64,000 bases of DNA. It comes from Ignavibacteriota bacterium. GTDB lineage: Bacteria; Bacteroidota; Ignavibacteria; Ignavibacteriales; Melioribacteraceae. Made by a program: the position numbers and the translations under genes. The notes beneath the pieces are model-generated. The model ran no database searches. It saw nothing but the letters and a program-made list of their open reading frames with translations, and was not told the DNA's origin. The DNA lies in the NCBI GenBank assembly GCA_002746605.1, contig PDPT01000036.1, positions 1 through 64,000 on the forward strand, written 5' to 3'. Positions 35,652-44,725 of the stretch are shown here, one piece after another. Positions within the stretch are counted from its first letter, which is position 1. Each line of letters begins with the position of its first letter.

Positions 35652-36780
35652 TTAATTCTGCATAAATTATTTCAGCAGCCTTTTTACTCGGATTACCTTT
35701 GGTCTTTAGTTTTTCTTTAATCAGTGATAATTCAAACTTTAACTTATTATATTTGTCATTATTACTTAATATTTCTTTTGCATTGTTGAAAATATTTTTT
35801 TTATTTACCTCATCTTGAACTAACTCTTTAATGATAGTTTTTTCGGCAACAATATTAACCAAAGCAATATTTTTTATTTTGATTAATGCTTTCCCAATTA
35901 AATAAGTAAGATAATTGGTTTTATAAACTACAATAAACGGACTACCAATAATTGCAGCTTCCAAAGTTGATGTCCCGGATTTAACAATAGAAAAATCAGA
36001 GTTTTTTAATAAGTTATAAGTATCACCTTTGATAATTTTGAAATCAAAATTATTTGTAAACTTGCTGATAAAGTTTTCTTCAATATTATCAGCGCATGCA
36101 ACTACCGTCTGCATATTAAATTCATCTTCAATCATTTTTGCAGAAGACAAAAGACTTCCCAAAATTTTTTCAAGTTCTTGTTTTCTACTTCCAGGCATTA
36201 GCAAAAGAATTTTTTTATTTTTAGTTAAGTTATATTTTTTGCACAACTCTTCTTTTGTTAGAAAATCATATTCATCAAATTTTTTTACGAGTGGATGCCC
36301 TACAAAATTTACGTTTACATTATTATCTCTATAAAGTTTTTCTTCGAAAGGGAAGAAGACAATCATTTTACTTATGAGATTTTTAATTTTTTTTATTCTT
36401 CCTTCGCCCCAAGCCCAAATTTGAGGGGAGATATAATATAAATTCTTAACATTATTTTTTTTGAAAGATTTTGCCATACTTAAATTAAAGCCAGGATAAT
36501 CAATAAGAACAGCATGCTTAATATTTTCAGCTTTCACAAAATTCATTAAATCTTTTTTTACCTTTCTAATAAACGGAAGATGTTTTATTACTTCGGCAAA
36601 ACCAAGAAACGACATGTCTTTTATATGGTATAAATTCTGCATTCCTTCTGCAGACATTTTATTGCCGCCAATGCCATATAGTTCAATATTGTTATCAATT
36701 TTTTTTAATTCACGAATTAATGAAGAACCATGTAAATCGCCTGATGCTTCTCCAGCAATAATGAGTAATTTTTTTTTCAA
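35641..36780 (-). CDS. lpxB: Lipid-A-disaccharide synthase
   Basis: LpxB, a GT19-family enzyme, joins UDP-diacylglucosamine and lipid X to make the lipid A disaccharide. The 379-residue protein has the N-terminal IIAGEASGDLHGSSLIREL, GIGGNKMSAEG, the ISPQIWAWGEGR block, LMPGSRKQE and the C-terminal donor-site VKSGTSTLEAA. The start is a TTG at 36780: an in-frame TAA lies two codons upstream and the conserved sequence begins at once, so no ATG is possible. It lies 54 bases behind the HAD phosphatase gene. Confidence 0.95.
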   Translation of the reverse strand: MKKKLLIIAGEASGDLHGSSLIRELKKIDNNIELYGIGGNKMSAEGMQNLYHIKDMSFLGFAEVIKHLPFIRKVKKDLMNFVKAENIKHAVLIDYPGFNLSMAKSFKKNNVKNLYYISPQIWAWGEGRIKKIKNLISKMIVFFPFEEKLYRDNNVNVNFVGHPLVKKFDEYDFLTKEELCKKYNLTKNKKILLLMPGSRKQELEKILGSLLSSAKMIEDEFNMQTVVACADNIEENFISKFTNNFDFKIIKGDTYNLLKNSDFSIVKSGTSTLEAAIIGSPFIVVYKTNYLTYLIGKALIKIKNIALVNIVAEKTIIKELVQDEVNKKNIFNNAKEILSNNDKYNKLKFELSLIKEKLKTKGNPSKKAAEIIYAELNAN

Positions 36781-36834
36781 ATTTTACTGCCAATTTTTTT
36801 ATTCGTCATTTTATAGTTTGTTTTCCTAAGTAAA

Positions 36835-37566
36835 TTATCCTTGCATATAAATTTCTTTTCTTTTTTGATATGCGATGTTTCGCTTTTTAATTTTTTTCTT
36901 GGTTCTTAATTGTTTAACTATTCGCAATACATCATAAAAATTGTTGAAAGGATAATAAGGGATACTGTTTTGCTCACAAAATTTTAATAGTGATTTTTTT
37001 GCAAAAATATAATCGCAGTATTGAGCTGCACATGTATCCGACCAACCATCACCTATGTATATTGTTATATCATCATCAGCAGAAGTATTAAGAATATCAT
37101 TTCTTTTACAATTTGCACATTTTGTACATTCTTCATCAGTATAAGGAAAAGAGGGAATCAGATTATTATTCTCATCGAAACTAAGTTTATTAGAATAAAT
37201 ATTAAGATGTCGGAATCCTTCTCTTTCGCTTATTTTATTTATATAGTAATCTAATCCGTCACTTACAATGGTTAAGGAAAAGTTGTGTTTACGGGAATAA
37301 TCAAGAAACTCCATAAAGTAATCGTCAATAGACATCTCACTAAGAAATATATCAAAAATATTTTTATCAAAATTCTTTATAGTCTTACATAATTCTTCCC
37401 AAACCTGCTTTGAATTTATTTCGTCATTAAGCCATCTAATTATAATTTTTTTGGCATCTTCAGGATTTCCAAACTCAAGGAACATCTTTTCACCAATATC
37501 CTGCGATGTTATTGTTCCATCAAAGTCTATGTAGATTTTAAATTCACGTGATAGTTCTTTGTTCAT
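36835..37566 (-). CDS. HAD-superfamily (subfamily IB) phosphatase, MtnX-like
   Basis: The 243-residue protein has the HAD nucleophile motif IYIDFDGTIT (Asp14, with Asp16 as acid/base), motif II LTIVSDGLDYY, and the motif III/IV region IYIGDGWSDTCAAQYCDYIF. The order and length resemble MtnX-like or phosphoserine phosphatase-like enzymes. Four cysteines in ECTKCANCKRND (around residues 148-159) suggest a small metal knuckle. No methionine-salvage genes are nearby, so the substrate is open. Its start overlaps the smc stop by 1 base. Confidence 0.85.
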   Translation of the reverse strand: MNKELSREFKIYIDFDGTITSQDIGEKMFLEFGNPEDAKKIIIRWLNDEINSKQVWEELCKTIKNFDKNIFDIFLSEMSIDDYFMEFLDYSRKHNFSLTIVSDGLDYYINKISEREGFRHLNIYSNKLSFDENNNLIPSFPYTDEECTKCANCKRNDILNTSADDDITIYIGDGWSDTCAAQYCDYIFAKKSLLKFCEQNSIPYYPFNNFYDVLRIVKQLRTKKKIKKRNIAYQKRKEIYMQG

Positions 37567-40500
37567 TATACTACTACATCCAATTCTTCGTTAAATTGAA
37601 CTCCGACAAGTTTGGAAATTCCTTCTTCTTGAATTGTAACGCCATACATATTTTCAGCGGCTTCCATTGTTCTTTTATTATGGGTAACAATAATAAACTG
37701 AGTATTATCGCTAAACTCTTTTAAGAGTCTTGTAAATCTATCGATATTTGCATCATCAAGAGGAGCATCAACTTCATCCATAATGCAAAAAGGACTTGGT
37801 TTTACGAGATATATTGCAAATAATAACGCTGTAGCAGTAAGTGTTTTTTCACCACCGGATAATAGTTCAATTCCAGTTGGGCGTTTACCTTTTGGTTTTG
37901 CAATAATTTCAATTTTTGCTTCAAGCGGATCTGCATCTTGTTCGAGCAGAAGGTCAGCTTCATCTCCGGGATTGAATAATGTTTGGAAAATATTCTTGAA
38001 GTTTGAACGAATTTCTTCAAAGGTTTGCAGAAAAACCGTTTCAGCAGATTCGTTAATTTCTTTTATCGTTTTTATTAAATCTCTTTCGGAGTTAATAAGA
38101 TCATCTCTTTGCTTTAATAAAAATTGCAGCCTTTCGTTTTCTTCTTCATATTCAGAATATGCCAATAAATTTATTGGGCCTAATCTTTTTATTTGTTCTC
38201 TTAACCTATGTACTTCATCCGAAACAAATTTGAAATCAAAATCATCAATATCATGAAATTCTTTTAATTGTAACTCAAAATTATATTCTTCTTGAATATG
38301 ATTGATTAAATTTTCTAACCGGATTGATATTTCTTTTTGCTTAATGTTTAGTTCATGAATTGAATCGGAAATAGTCTGTCGGCTGTTTCTAATTTGATTA
38401 AGTTTTTCTTCATATTCGTGAGATTCATTTTTCTTGGAGTTAAGCTGATTTTCAATCTCTTTAATTTTATCAGATAAAATATTTTTTTCTCCGGTTACTT
38501 CATCGTGTTCTTCTCTGCCATTTTCAATTAATTCCACAATCGATTTTATTTCGAAATGTGACTTTTCAATTTCTGTTTTTAATCTGCTTATTGAATTTGA
38601 TAATGATTCTTTTGTTTCATAAGATTTTTTTAACAAATCTTTTTTATTGTTGCGTGTCCCTTTAATTCTTTCAAGTTCAATTTTTGAATTATTAAATTCA
38701 GCATTCAGTTCAGAAAAACTATTTTCTTCATCTTGTAATGAATTCTCAAAATCGAAAAGTTCGGTTTTAATTATTTCAACTTCGCTTGTTCTTAAAGTGA
38801 AATTTTTATTTAATGAAATTATATTTTGTTCCGATGAATTTATTTCGTTCACAATACCTTGAATTTCCGAACGAATTTTTTCAATATCCTGCTCCGATTT
38901 TGCTTTCTCATATTCCATTTGCGAATATTGTTTATCAATATTATTAATTTCATTGAGAAGAATTTTGCCTTGCTCGGATAAAACTTTCAGATTTATTTTA
39001 CTGATTTCCTTTTCTTTATTTTCTATTTCAGCTCTAAGTGAAATCAGGTTATTCTCTAATGCAGGAAGCTCATCTTTTAGTTCATCTAATAATTTTTTTC
39101 TGCCAAATAAAGAATCCTCTTTTTGTGTAGAAAACCCTGATTCAACGATGCCATTATTTTTTATAAAATCACATTCTAAAGTGATAAAGTGAAAATTTTG
39201 ATACTTTGAACTTAAATTAAGTGCAGTTTCGGTATTATCAACAACAGCTATATTTTTAAGATATTGTTCAAAAAATGGATGCCATTTGCTTTCGGTTTCT
39301 ATAAAGTTAATTGCCCAATTTATAAAACCGGATTCTTTTTCTAATTTTCTCACTTTCTTTTTATGTAAGTAATTACCTATTCTATCAGAAAAATTTAATT
39401 TGGTGTAAGAGTATCTGTTAAAAATAAAAGCAGCTTTGCCGAGTTCATTCTTTTTAAGATAATTTATTGCATTAAGCAAATCGTTTTTGCTTTGGATAAC
39501 CAAATTATCTAAAATATTTTTCAAAACATTTTCAATAAGAAGTCTATATTCTTCTTTTGGCAGACCAATATCTGCAAGCATAACTTTTTCATTTTCTGTC
39601 CAACCGTTACTTTCCAGTAATGACTTAGCTCCTTTAGAAACACCTTCCAAGTTGGTAAGCAATGTTTGAAGAAGTTCAATTTTATCTCTAATATTCAAGA
39701 TTGTATTTTTCTCTTCAGATTCTCTTACTCTTAATTTATTAAGTTCGGTTTCTAGTTTTTCTTTTAATTCTGCATTTTTAGTGTAATTATTTTCTGCTTC
39801 TTGAAATTTTATTTCAATTTGTTTTTTCTCATTTTCAAGGTCTTCTAAATAACCGACACTTTTAGCAATAGTCGATGTTAATTTTTGAATATTATTATCT
39901 AACTTTGTAAGTGTTTCTGTTGCCGTGTCTTTTTGTTTTTTATAGTTATTCAATTCCATCGACAAAGCGGAAATATTTTGTTGAGCCGAATTATAAGCAC
40001 TATTTTTTTCTTTAAAGACTTGTCGTTTTTTATTTAATTCTTCTTTTCTTTTGTTAAGTAGTTCTTCTTTTTGTGTTACTTCATTTTCTTTCTCAAATAT
40101 TGTATTATTTAACTTTTCAATATCAGAGTTGAAATCAATAATATTTTGTTCGGCTTCTTCTTGCTGCTCTTGATACTCTTCAATGTTATTTTCGAATCTT
40201 GAAATATTATTTGATAATGATTTTTGTCTTTCTTCGGAGACTGAAATATTTTTTTGAATATTGTGAGATTTGTCGTTTAATTCATTAAATCTTTGTGATT
40301 TGTTTCTGTACTCCGTTTCAATTTCACTTATCTCGGTTCTGAAAGTAAAGAGTTGTTTCTCAATTTCTTTAATGTTTGTATCAATTTCATTTTTTTCATT
40401 TGTTAATGAGCCGTTCTTTAACTTAAAACTATCTAATTGAGTATTAAATTTTAAAAATTCTCTTTCTGAAAGTCCGAGTTCTTTTTCCTTTAGTTCGGTT

Positions 40501-41156
40501 TGTACTTTATTATATTTATCAGCTTTTTTAGCTTGCCTTTCAAGTGAGCGCACGGTTTTTTCAACTTCGGAAATTATATCGTTTACTCTTGTTAAATCCT
40601 TTTTAACATCGTCAAGTTTATTAAGCGAAAGCCTTCTTCTATGCTTGTATTTATTAACTCCGGCAGCTTCTTCAAACATCTTTCTTCTTTCATCTGCTTT
40701 GTTGCTTAAAATTGTTTCAATCATTTTAAGCTCAATTACGGAATAAGCATTTGTTCCCATTCCCGTATCCATAAAAAGATTTGTTATATCTTTTAAGCGA
40801 CAAATATTTTTATTCAGCAGATATTCGCTTTCGCCGGATCTGAATATTCTTCTAGTGATTGTTACTTCGGAAAAATCCGTGGGGAGAAGTCCACGGTCAT
40901 TTACGATTGTAAGCGAAACTTCCGACATTCCCATAGGTTTTTTATTTTGAGTCCCGTTAAAAATAACGTTTTCCATTTTATCACTTCGTAATGTGCTGCT
41001 TTTTTGTTCTCCGAGGCACCATCTGATTGCATCCACAATATTGGTTTTACCGCACCCGTTAGGACCTACAATTCCGGTAATTCCTTTTGTGAAATTTACT
41101 AAGGTTTTATTAGCAAAAGATTTAAATCCAAAAATTTCAAGTTTTGAGAGATGCAA
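37566..41156 (-). CDS. smc: Chromosome segregation protein SMC
   Basis: SMC forms the bacterial condensin with ScpA and ScpB, which organises and segregates the chromosome. The 1196-residue protein has the N-terminal ATPase half with Walker A GPNGCGKTNIVDAI (Lys37). Two long coiled-coil arms flank a hinge at about 500-680. The C-terminal half carries the ABC signature LLSGGEKTLTATALLFA and Walker B FCIMDEVDAPLDDANIDRF. Its start follows the GH2-like gene stop by 1 base. scpA and scpB are not in the window. Confidence 0.97.
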   Translation of the reverse strand: MHLSKLEIFGFKSFANKTLVNFTKGITGIVGPNGCGKTNIVDAIRWCLGEQKSSTLRSDKMENVIFNGTQNKKPMGMSEVSLTIVNDRGLLPTDFSEVTITRRIFRSGESEYLLNKNICRLKDITNLFMDTGMGTNAYSVIELKMIETILSNKADERRKMFEEAAGVNKYKHRRRLSLNKLDDVKKDLTRVNDIISEVEKTVRSLERQAKKADKYNKVQTELKEKELGLSEREFLKFNTQLDSFKLKNGSLTNEKNEIDTNIKEIEKQLFTFRTEISEIETEYRNKSQRFNELNDKSHNIQKNISVSEERQKSLSNNISRFENNIEEYQEQQEEAEQNIIDFNSDIEKLNNTIFEKENEVTQKEELLNKRKEELNKKRQVFKEKNSAYNSAQQNISALSMELNNYKKQKDTATETLTKLDNNIQKLTSTIAKSVGYLEDLENEKKQIEIKFQEAENNYTKNAELKEKLETELNKLRVRESEEKNTILNIRDKIELLQTLLTNLEGVSKGAKSLLESNGWTENEKVMLADIGLPKEEYRLLIENVLKNILDNLVIQSKNDLLNAINYLKKNELGKAAFIFNRYSYTKLNFSDRIGNYLHKKKVRKLEKESGFINWAINFIETESKWHPFFEQYLKNIAVVDNTETALNLSSKYQNFHFITLECDFIKNNGIVESGFSTQKEDSLFGRKKLLDELKDELPALENNLISLRAEIENKEKEISKINLKVLSEQGKILLNEINNIDKQYSQMEYEKAKSEQDIEKIRSEIQGIVNEINSSEQNIISLNKNFTLRTSEVEIIKTELFDFENSLQDEENSFSELNAEFNNSKIELERIKGTRNNKKDLLKKSYETKESLSNSISRLKTEIEKSHFEIKSIVELIENGREEHDEVTGEKNILSDKIKEIENQLNSKKNESHEYEEKLNQIRNSRQTISDSIHELNIKQKEISIRLENLINHIQEEYNFELQLKEFHDIDDFDFKFVSDEVHRLREQIKRLGPINLLAYSEYEEENERLQFLLKQRDDLINSERDLIKTIKEINESAETVFLQTFEEIRSNFKNIFQTLFNPGDEADLLLEQDADPLEAKIEIIAKPKGKRPTGIELLSGGEKTLTATALLFAIYLVKPSPFCIMDEVDAPLDDANIDRFTRLLKEFSDNTQFIIVTHNKRTMEAAENMYGVTIQEEGISKLVGVQFNEELDVVV

Positions 41157-41157
41157 A

Positions 41158-43728
41158 TTATTTTCCCGTTAAAGTTAAATGTTGTTTAATCGTCAGCTCT
41201 AAATAATCATAAAAAGAAACTGAATATTGAAAGTAAATTCCTACAACCAGTAGTACTAAAGCAATTGTTAAAAATGAATATAAATATACGAACATTGGTC
41301 TTACATCAAATATAACATATATACCTTTTAGAAATCTTTGAAAAATCCAGATATGAAAAAGTATAAGCACGATAAATATAATGCTGTTGTAAGTCTTTAA
41401 AAGTAAAATTTTATAGAGAATTGCCTCAACCGGAAGTAAAATTACCAAAGGTAAAAACGCCCAAATTGCTATAGTAAAAACACTTGAATAGAGAACTCGG
41501 TTTTTTACAAAAAATGATGATAAATGAACCAGAAAACTAATTATAAAAAATAATCCCACGGAAAGAGCATACAAATAAATGAAAGCTTTTTGCGGATGCC
41601 AAGCCAACATACCTACAAATGCACTAAATTTATAACTGCCGAATGCAAGAATTATCTTTTCGAAAAGAATACTGACTCTAAAAAAATAAAGAAGAATTGT
41701 AAGCAATAATGCATTTGCTCCTGCAGTTAAAATGAGAAGAATAGTAGAGTGAAATCCTGATAGAATTCTTTGATCTCTAATATCCGCAAAAAAGTTATAG
41801 GGTCGCAGCAAAGCTCTTGTTGCATCTTCTCTAAATTTTCTTTTTGAGTTCATAAGCAATGCAATACTAACCGAAATAATTAAAGCTATAATTAAAAATA
41901 ATAAAGGGACATTTTCGTTATTACTGCCAATAGGTACGGAAACTTTCCCATCAGAGAGTAGTTTCGATTTTATTACATTGTAACTTATTCTTGGTTTGTT
42001 GCTTGTATCGGAAAATAAACCGATTTTATAAATATTATCTGTGTTATAGCCAGCAAAGAAGGGAGTATAATCACCGGAGTAATCAAACATTGTATTAAGA
42101 ACAAAACCAACCAGCTTAGTACTTTTTGTGATAGAAATAATATCACTAAAGAATTTTGCTTGTCCTTCGAAAGAATATTTGTTTAAGTATCCGTTTGTTG
42201 TTCCGTTGTAAGTAGGATAAGTTGCTTCACTTATTATATAGAGCAAAGTATCGTTTCCATTTTTTGAACTTAGCTTATCTTGTAAAAAATTCGGGATTTT
42301 TCCATAAAGTTCGATTCCGTAAATATCGGCATCTATCTTTGGATTGTCATTTATTCCGAGAAGCGAAGTAAAAGTGAGTTTTCCTGGCGAAAGTTTTTTG
42401 ATAATTTTGTTAGTGAAAGAAATAAAATTTCTATGCTTTTCGGAATTACTTAAGAAAGAACCGCCTGCCGAGTAACCGATAACATTTTCAAATTTATCGT
42501 ATGTAGAAATTGCTCTTGTTAAAAATGATTTTGCTCTATCTCGAAAATTATTATTTACTGTAAAATTTTCAGGTACGGAATTTAAAGGTAACTCAATTAG
42601 AGCTAAAAGTCCGTACTTTTTACATAAATACACAGTATAAGGATGAGGAAACCGCTTGGAGAATCGTACAAAATTGAAACCCGTTTCCTTAATAATTTTT
42701 ATGTCTTCTTCTATTGTTTTGTATTGATAATTATTTCTTAAATAAGTTACACCATTTAAGTTTAATTTATCTCCGTTAAGCAGTAATTTATTTTTTTCTT
42801 TTTTGAAGTTAAAAAATGTTATATCCTTTCTAAATTCATCAAAAACATAACCCTCGCCGTTTGTAAGTTTTACCGATAACTCATAAAACAGTGGAGAAGT
42901 AGGTTTCCACTTTTCTATTTTACGCAAACGTACATAAAAATTACTTGAATAATTTTTAGCCCTAAGAGGATTTATATTCCAAATATTAAAATAGACTCTG
43001 GAAGTATCTCCGGTAATTTTCAGTTCGGCTTCCAGTTTAAAGCGTTTGTCAAAATTTTCGAGAAGAGAATCAGCAACTATTTTTTTGAAGTTTTTTAAAT
43101 CTACTGTGAAATTTAACCTGCCTTTGTAAGGCTTTTTATCACCTTTAAGATTATAACTTATTTTTTTTATTCCTACTTTTGGTCTGTAAGATAAATAAAT
43201 ATCACTAAGAATTCCGCCTGCATTTTTTGTAAAATAAAATCTTTGCAAAAGAGGAATAGTATTCTCGGCATCAACTGAATATTGAATTTTTACTCTAAGA
43301 ATATTTGGTGAATCATGAAGTAGGATTTGTTCACTAATTGGTATGGAAAAGGGCAGTTCACCACCCGGATGTTTATAAATTGCGGCATTATTTAAGAAAA
43401 TTTCAGCCGAGTAATTTAGTCTTAAAAAGTTGAGAGTATATTCTTTTAACTTAAAATCTTTTTCGGAAATTGTAAACTCTCTTTCAAAAATTATTTCAGC
43501 TTCCGAGGTAAAACTTAATGGAAAAGAAACCTTAAAACTATTTTCAGGTGTTTCTTGTAGAAAAGCATTCCAATCATTATTCAGATTTATTATGCCTCTT
43601 GATTTTGTTAATCCGAAAAATAAAGAATCGGAAATTTGCTCAAAACTCGAATTAAATTGTTTTAGTTTAAGTTGTGCAAAAATAGATTGAAAAAGCAGTA
43701 AGACTAGTAGAAAAGTTATTCTTCTCAA
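41158..43728 (-). CDS. GH2-like exported protein with C-terminal multi-pass membrane domain
   Basis: The 856-residue protein begins with a signal peptide (ending near SIFAQ). Next come glycoside hydrolase family 2-like beta-sandwich domains and a TIM-barrel-like region (about 290-580), with LNGVTYLRNN and RFSKRFPHPYTVYLCKKYGL. The C-terminal third (about 610-850) holds six to seven membrane helices, an unusual fusion. Glu501 in ISEATYP sits where the GH2 nucleophile is expected. The acid/base region that normally reads GNE is Y419-S-A-G-G423, with no Glu, so hydrolase activity is doubtful. It may bind a glycan and signal or anchor. It precedes smc by 1 base. Confidence 0.75.
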   Translation of the reverse strand: MRRITFLLVLLLFQSIFAQLKLKQFNSSFEQISDSLFFGLTKSRGIINLNNDWNAFLQETPENSFKVSFPLSFTSEAEIIFEREFTISEKDFKLKEYTLNFLRLNYSAEIFLNNAAIYKHPGGELPFSIPISEQILLHDSPNILRVKIQYSVDAENTIPLLQRFYFTKNAGGILSDIYLSYRPKVGIKKISYNLKGDKKPYKGRLNFTVDLKNFKKIVADSLLENFDKRFKLEAELKITGDTSRVYFNIWNINPLRAKNYSSNFYVRLRKIEKWKPTSPLFYELSVKLTNGEGYVFDEFRKDITFFNFKKEKNKLLLNGDKLNLNGVTYLRNNYQYKTIEEDIKIIKETGFNFVRFSKRFPHPYTVYLCKKYGLLALIELPLNSVPENFTVNNNFRDRAKSFLTRAISTYDKFENVIGYSAGGSFLSNSEKHRNFISFTNKIIKKLSPGKLTFTSLLGINDNPKIDADIYGIELYGKIPNFLQDKLSSKNGNDTLLYIISEATYPTYNGTTNGYLNKYSFEGQAKFFSDIISITKSTKLVGFVLNTMFDYSGDYTPFFAGYNTDNIYKIGLFSDTSNKPRISYNVIKSKLLSDGKVSVPIGSNNENVPLLFLIIALIISVSIALLMNSKRKFREDATRALLRPYNFFADIRDQRILSGFHSTILLILTAGANALLLTILLYFFRVSILFEKIILAFGSYKFSAFVGMLAWHPQKAFIYLYALSVGLFFIISFLVHLSSFFVKNRVLYSSVFTIAIWAFLPLVILLPVEAILYKILLLKTYNSIIFIVLILFHIWIFQRFLKGIYVIFDVRPMFVYLYSFLTIALVLLVVGIYFQYSVSFYDYLELTIKQHLTLTGK

Positions 43729-43946
43729 TGTAACTTCCGTATGTTAAAAATCTAATATAAAACTACTAAGATACTAAAAAAAAGAGGGAAAATCAATTAG
43801 AAAATTATAAGGTAAGTTGTTTGTTTATAAGATGTTAATGAAAGTAAGAAAACTTTATTAAATCAATTTAAAATTACCACATTTTCGGCATACGAAAAGA
43901 GAAGAAATTGTAAATGATTGTAAAATGATAATTTATAAGAAAAGAG

Positions 43947-44035
43947 CGGAGAGGGCGGGATTCGAACCCGCGGTAGAGTATAACCCCTACGACGGTTTAG
44001 CAAACCGTTGGTTTCAGCCACTCACCCACCTCTCC
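43947..44035 (-). tRNA. tRNA-Ser (anticodon GCU)
   Basis: The 89-base gene is read on the minus strand. The acceptor stem ggagagg pairs with cctctcc and the discriminator is G, with no encoded CCA. The anticodon loop carries GCT in the arm aacggtttgctaaaccgt. A long variable arm, as expected for serine, precedes the T arm gggttcgaatccc. The 5' end faces the copper locus. Confidence 0.96.
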
Positions 44036-44164
44036 AAGCTGGAAATTTATTTTAGAATTTTATTAAACACTTTTATAACTTTACCCAAACCTTAAAAAGC
44101 TGAATGTCAAATATAATTATTTTTATTCAAAAGTAAAATTATTTTGTAAGTTTATTAACTTTCT

Positions 44165-44226
44165 TAACCAACAATGGTTGGTGCTTATTTTAAGTATAAC
44201 ACTCAGATTGGCATTTATAATTTAAT
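44165..44226 (+). pseudogene. Fragment of the TonB receptor 5' coding region
   Basis: The segment around ggtgcttattttaagtataa at 44171 matches the receptor gene near 45277 (ggtgctcattttaagtataa), and the similarity continues through aacactcagattggc against aacacacagattggt. In the receptor these bases encode GAHFKYNTQIG. The frame is not maintained beyond the match. It is therefore a copied or left-over piece of the same gene, about 1.1 kb upstream of it. Confidence 0.65.
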
Positions 44227-44258
44227 GTCAATTAATTTTGATGTAAATTGACATTAAA
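44221..44258. promoter_or_regulatory. Perfect 13-bp inverted repeat upstream of the azurin-like gene
   Basis: The sequence tttaatgtcaatt (44221-44233) is exactly complementary to aattgacattaaa (44246-44258) around a 12-base spacer. It ends 99 bases before the first start codon of the copper locus, a suitable place for an operator. It does not match the FNR consensus TTGAT-N4-ATCAA. The binding protein is unknown. Confidence 0.35.
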
Positions 44259-44357
44259 TTTTCTGAAATTATGTTGTCAAAAAGAGTCCTTGGAAATCAG
44301 AACTAATAATCTTATTTTAAACAATATAATTATCATTTATTAAATATAGAAATCGGA

Positions 44358-44561
44358 ATGAATATGAAAAAAACAACACTACTTTTGAGTCTAATAGTTT
44401 TATTAATTATTGGATGTTCTGATAATAAGAATGAAGTTAAAAAGCTTGGAGCTGACGCACCTAAAAGAAATTTTGATGCACCTGCAAAAGGAACATATGA
44501 TTTTATTTGTTCTTTCCCTGGACACTGGGCAACTATGCAAGGAAAATTTATCGTTGAATAA
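44358..44561 (+). CDS. Miniature azurin-like cupredoxin lipoprotein
   Basis: The product is 67 residues. The lipobox IIGC (Cys20) makes it a lipoprotein. The C-terminal half YDFICSFPGHWATMQGKF matches the end of azurin: Cys51, His56 and Met60 keep the azurin copper-ligand spacing (C-x4-H-x3-M). The rest of the cupredoxin, including the first copper-ligand His, is missing; only a 25-residue linker joins the lipid anchor and the ligand loop. It is either a miniature copper-binding lipoprotein or an in-frame deletion relic. A decayed relative lies at 47435-47640. ATGs at 44358 and 44364 are both possible starts. It opens the copper locus and is followed by a 15-bp hairpin. Confidence 0.7.
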   Translation: MNMKKTTLLLSLIVLLIIGCSDNKNEVKKLGADAPKRNFDAPAKGTYDFICSFPGHWATMQGKFIVE

Positions 44562-44610
44562 ATTTTAAATAATTTTACTGATACTGCTCTAAAGTAAAAT
44601 AGTAAATATT

Positions 44611-44655
44611 AAAGTATAAAGAATTAGCTTTTGAGGCAATTCTTTATACTTTTAT
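44611..44655 (+). terminator. 15-bp hairpin after the azurin-like gene
   Basis: The sequence aaagtataaagaatt (44611-44625) pairs perfectly with 44638-44652 around a 12-base loop and ends in T residues. It is placed 50 bases past the stop codon and probably separates this gene from the next transcript. Confidence 0.7.
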
Positions 44656-44725
44656 TAATTGAAATAGTTATTCTTATTTTGAATAAATACTCATTGTTTC
44701 TTAACCTAAATAAAGAAATTGTAAT

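Larger units (their letters stand above)
44036..44357. other. Gene-free region with a receptor-gene fragment and an inverted repeat
   Basis: This 322-base stretch lies upstream of the azurin-like gene. It contains a segment (about 44165-44226) closely similar to codons 38-58 of the TonB receptor gene at 45152, then a perfect 13-bp inverted repeat (44221-44258). It carries no intact frame. It looks like rearrangement debris plus the promoter region of the copper locus. Confidence 0.6.
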
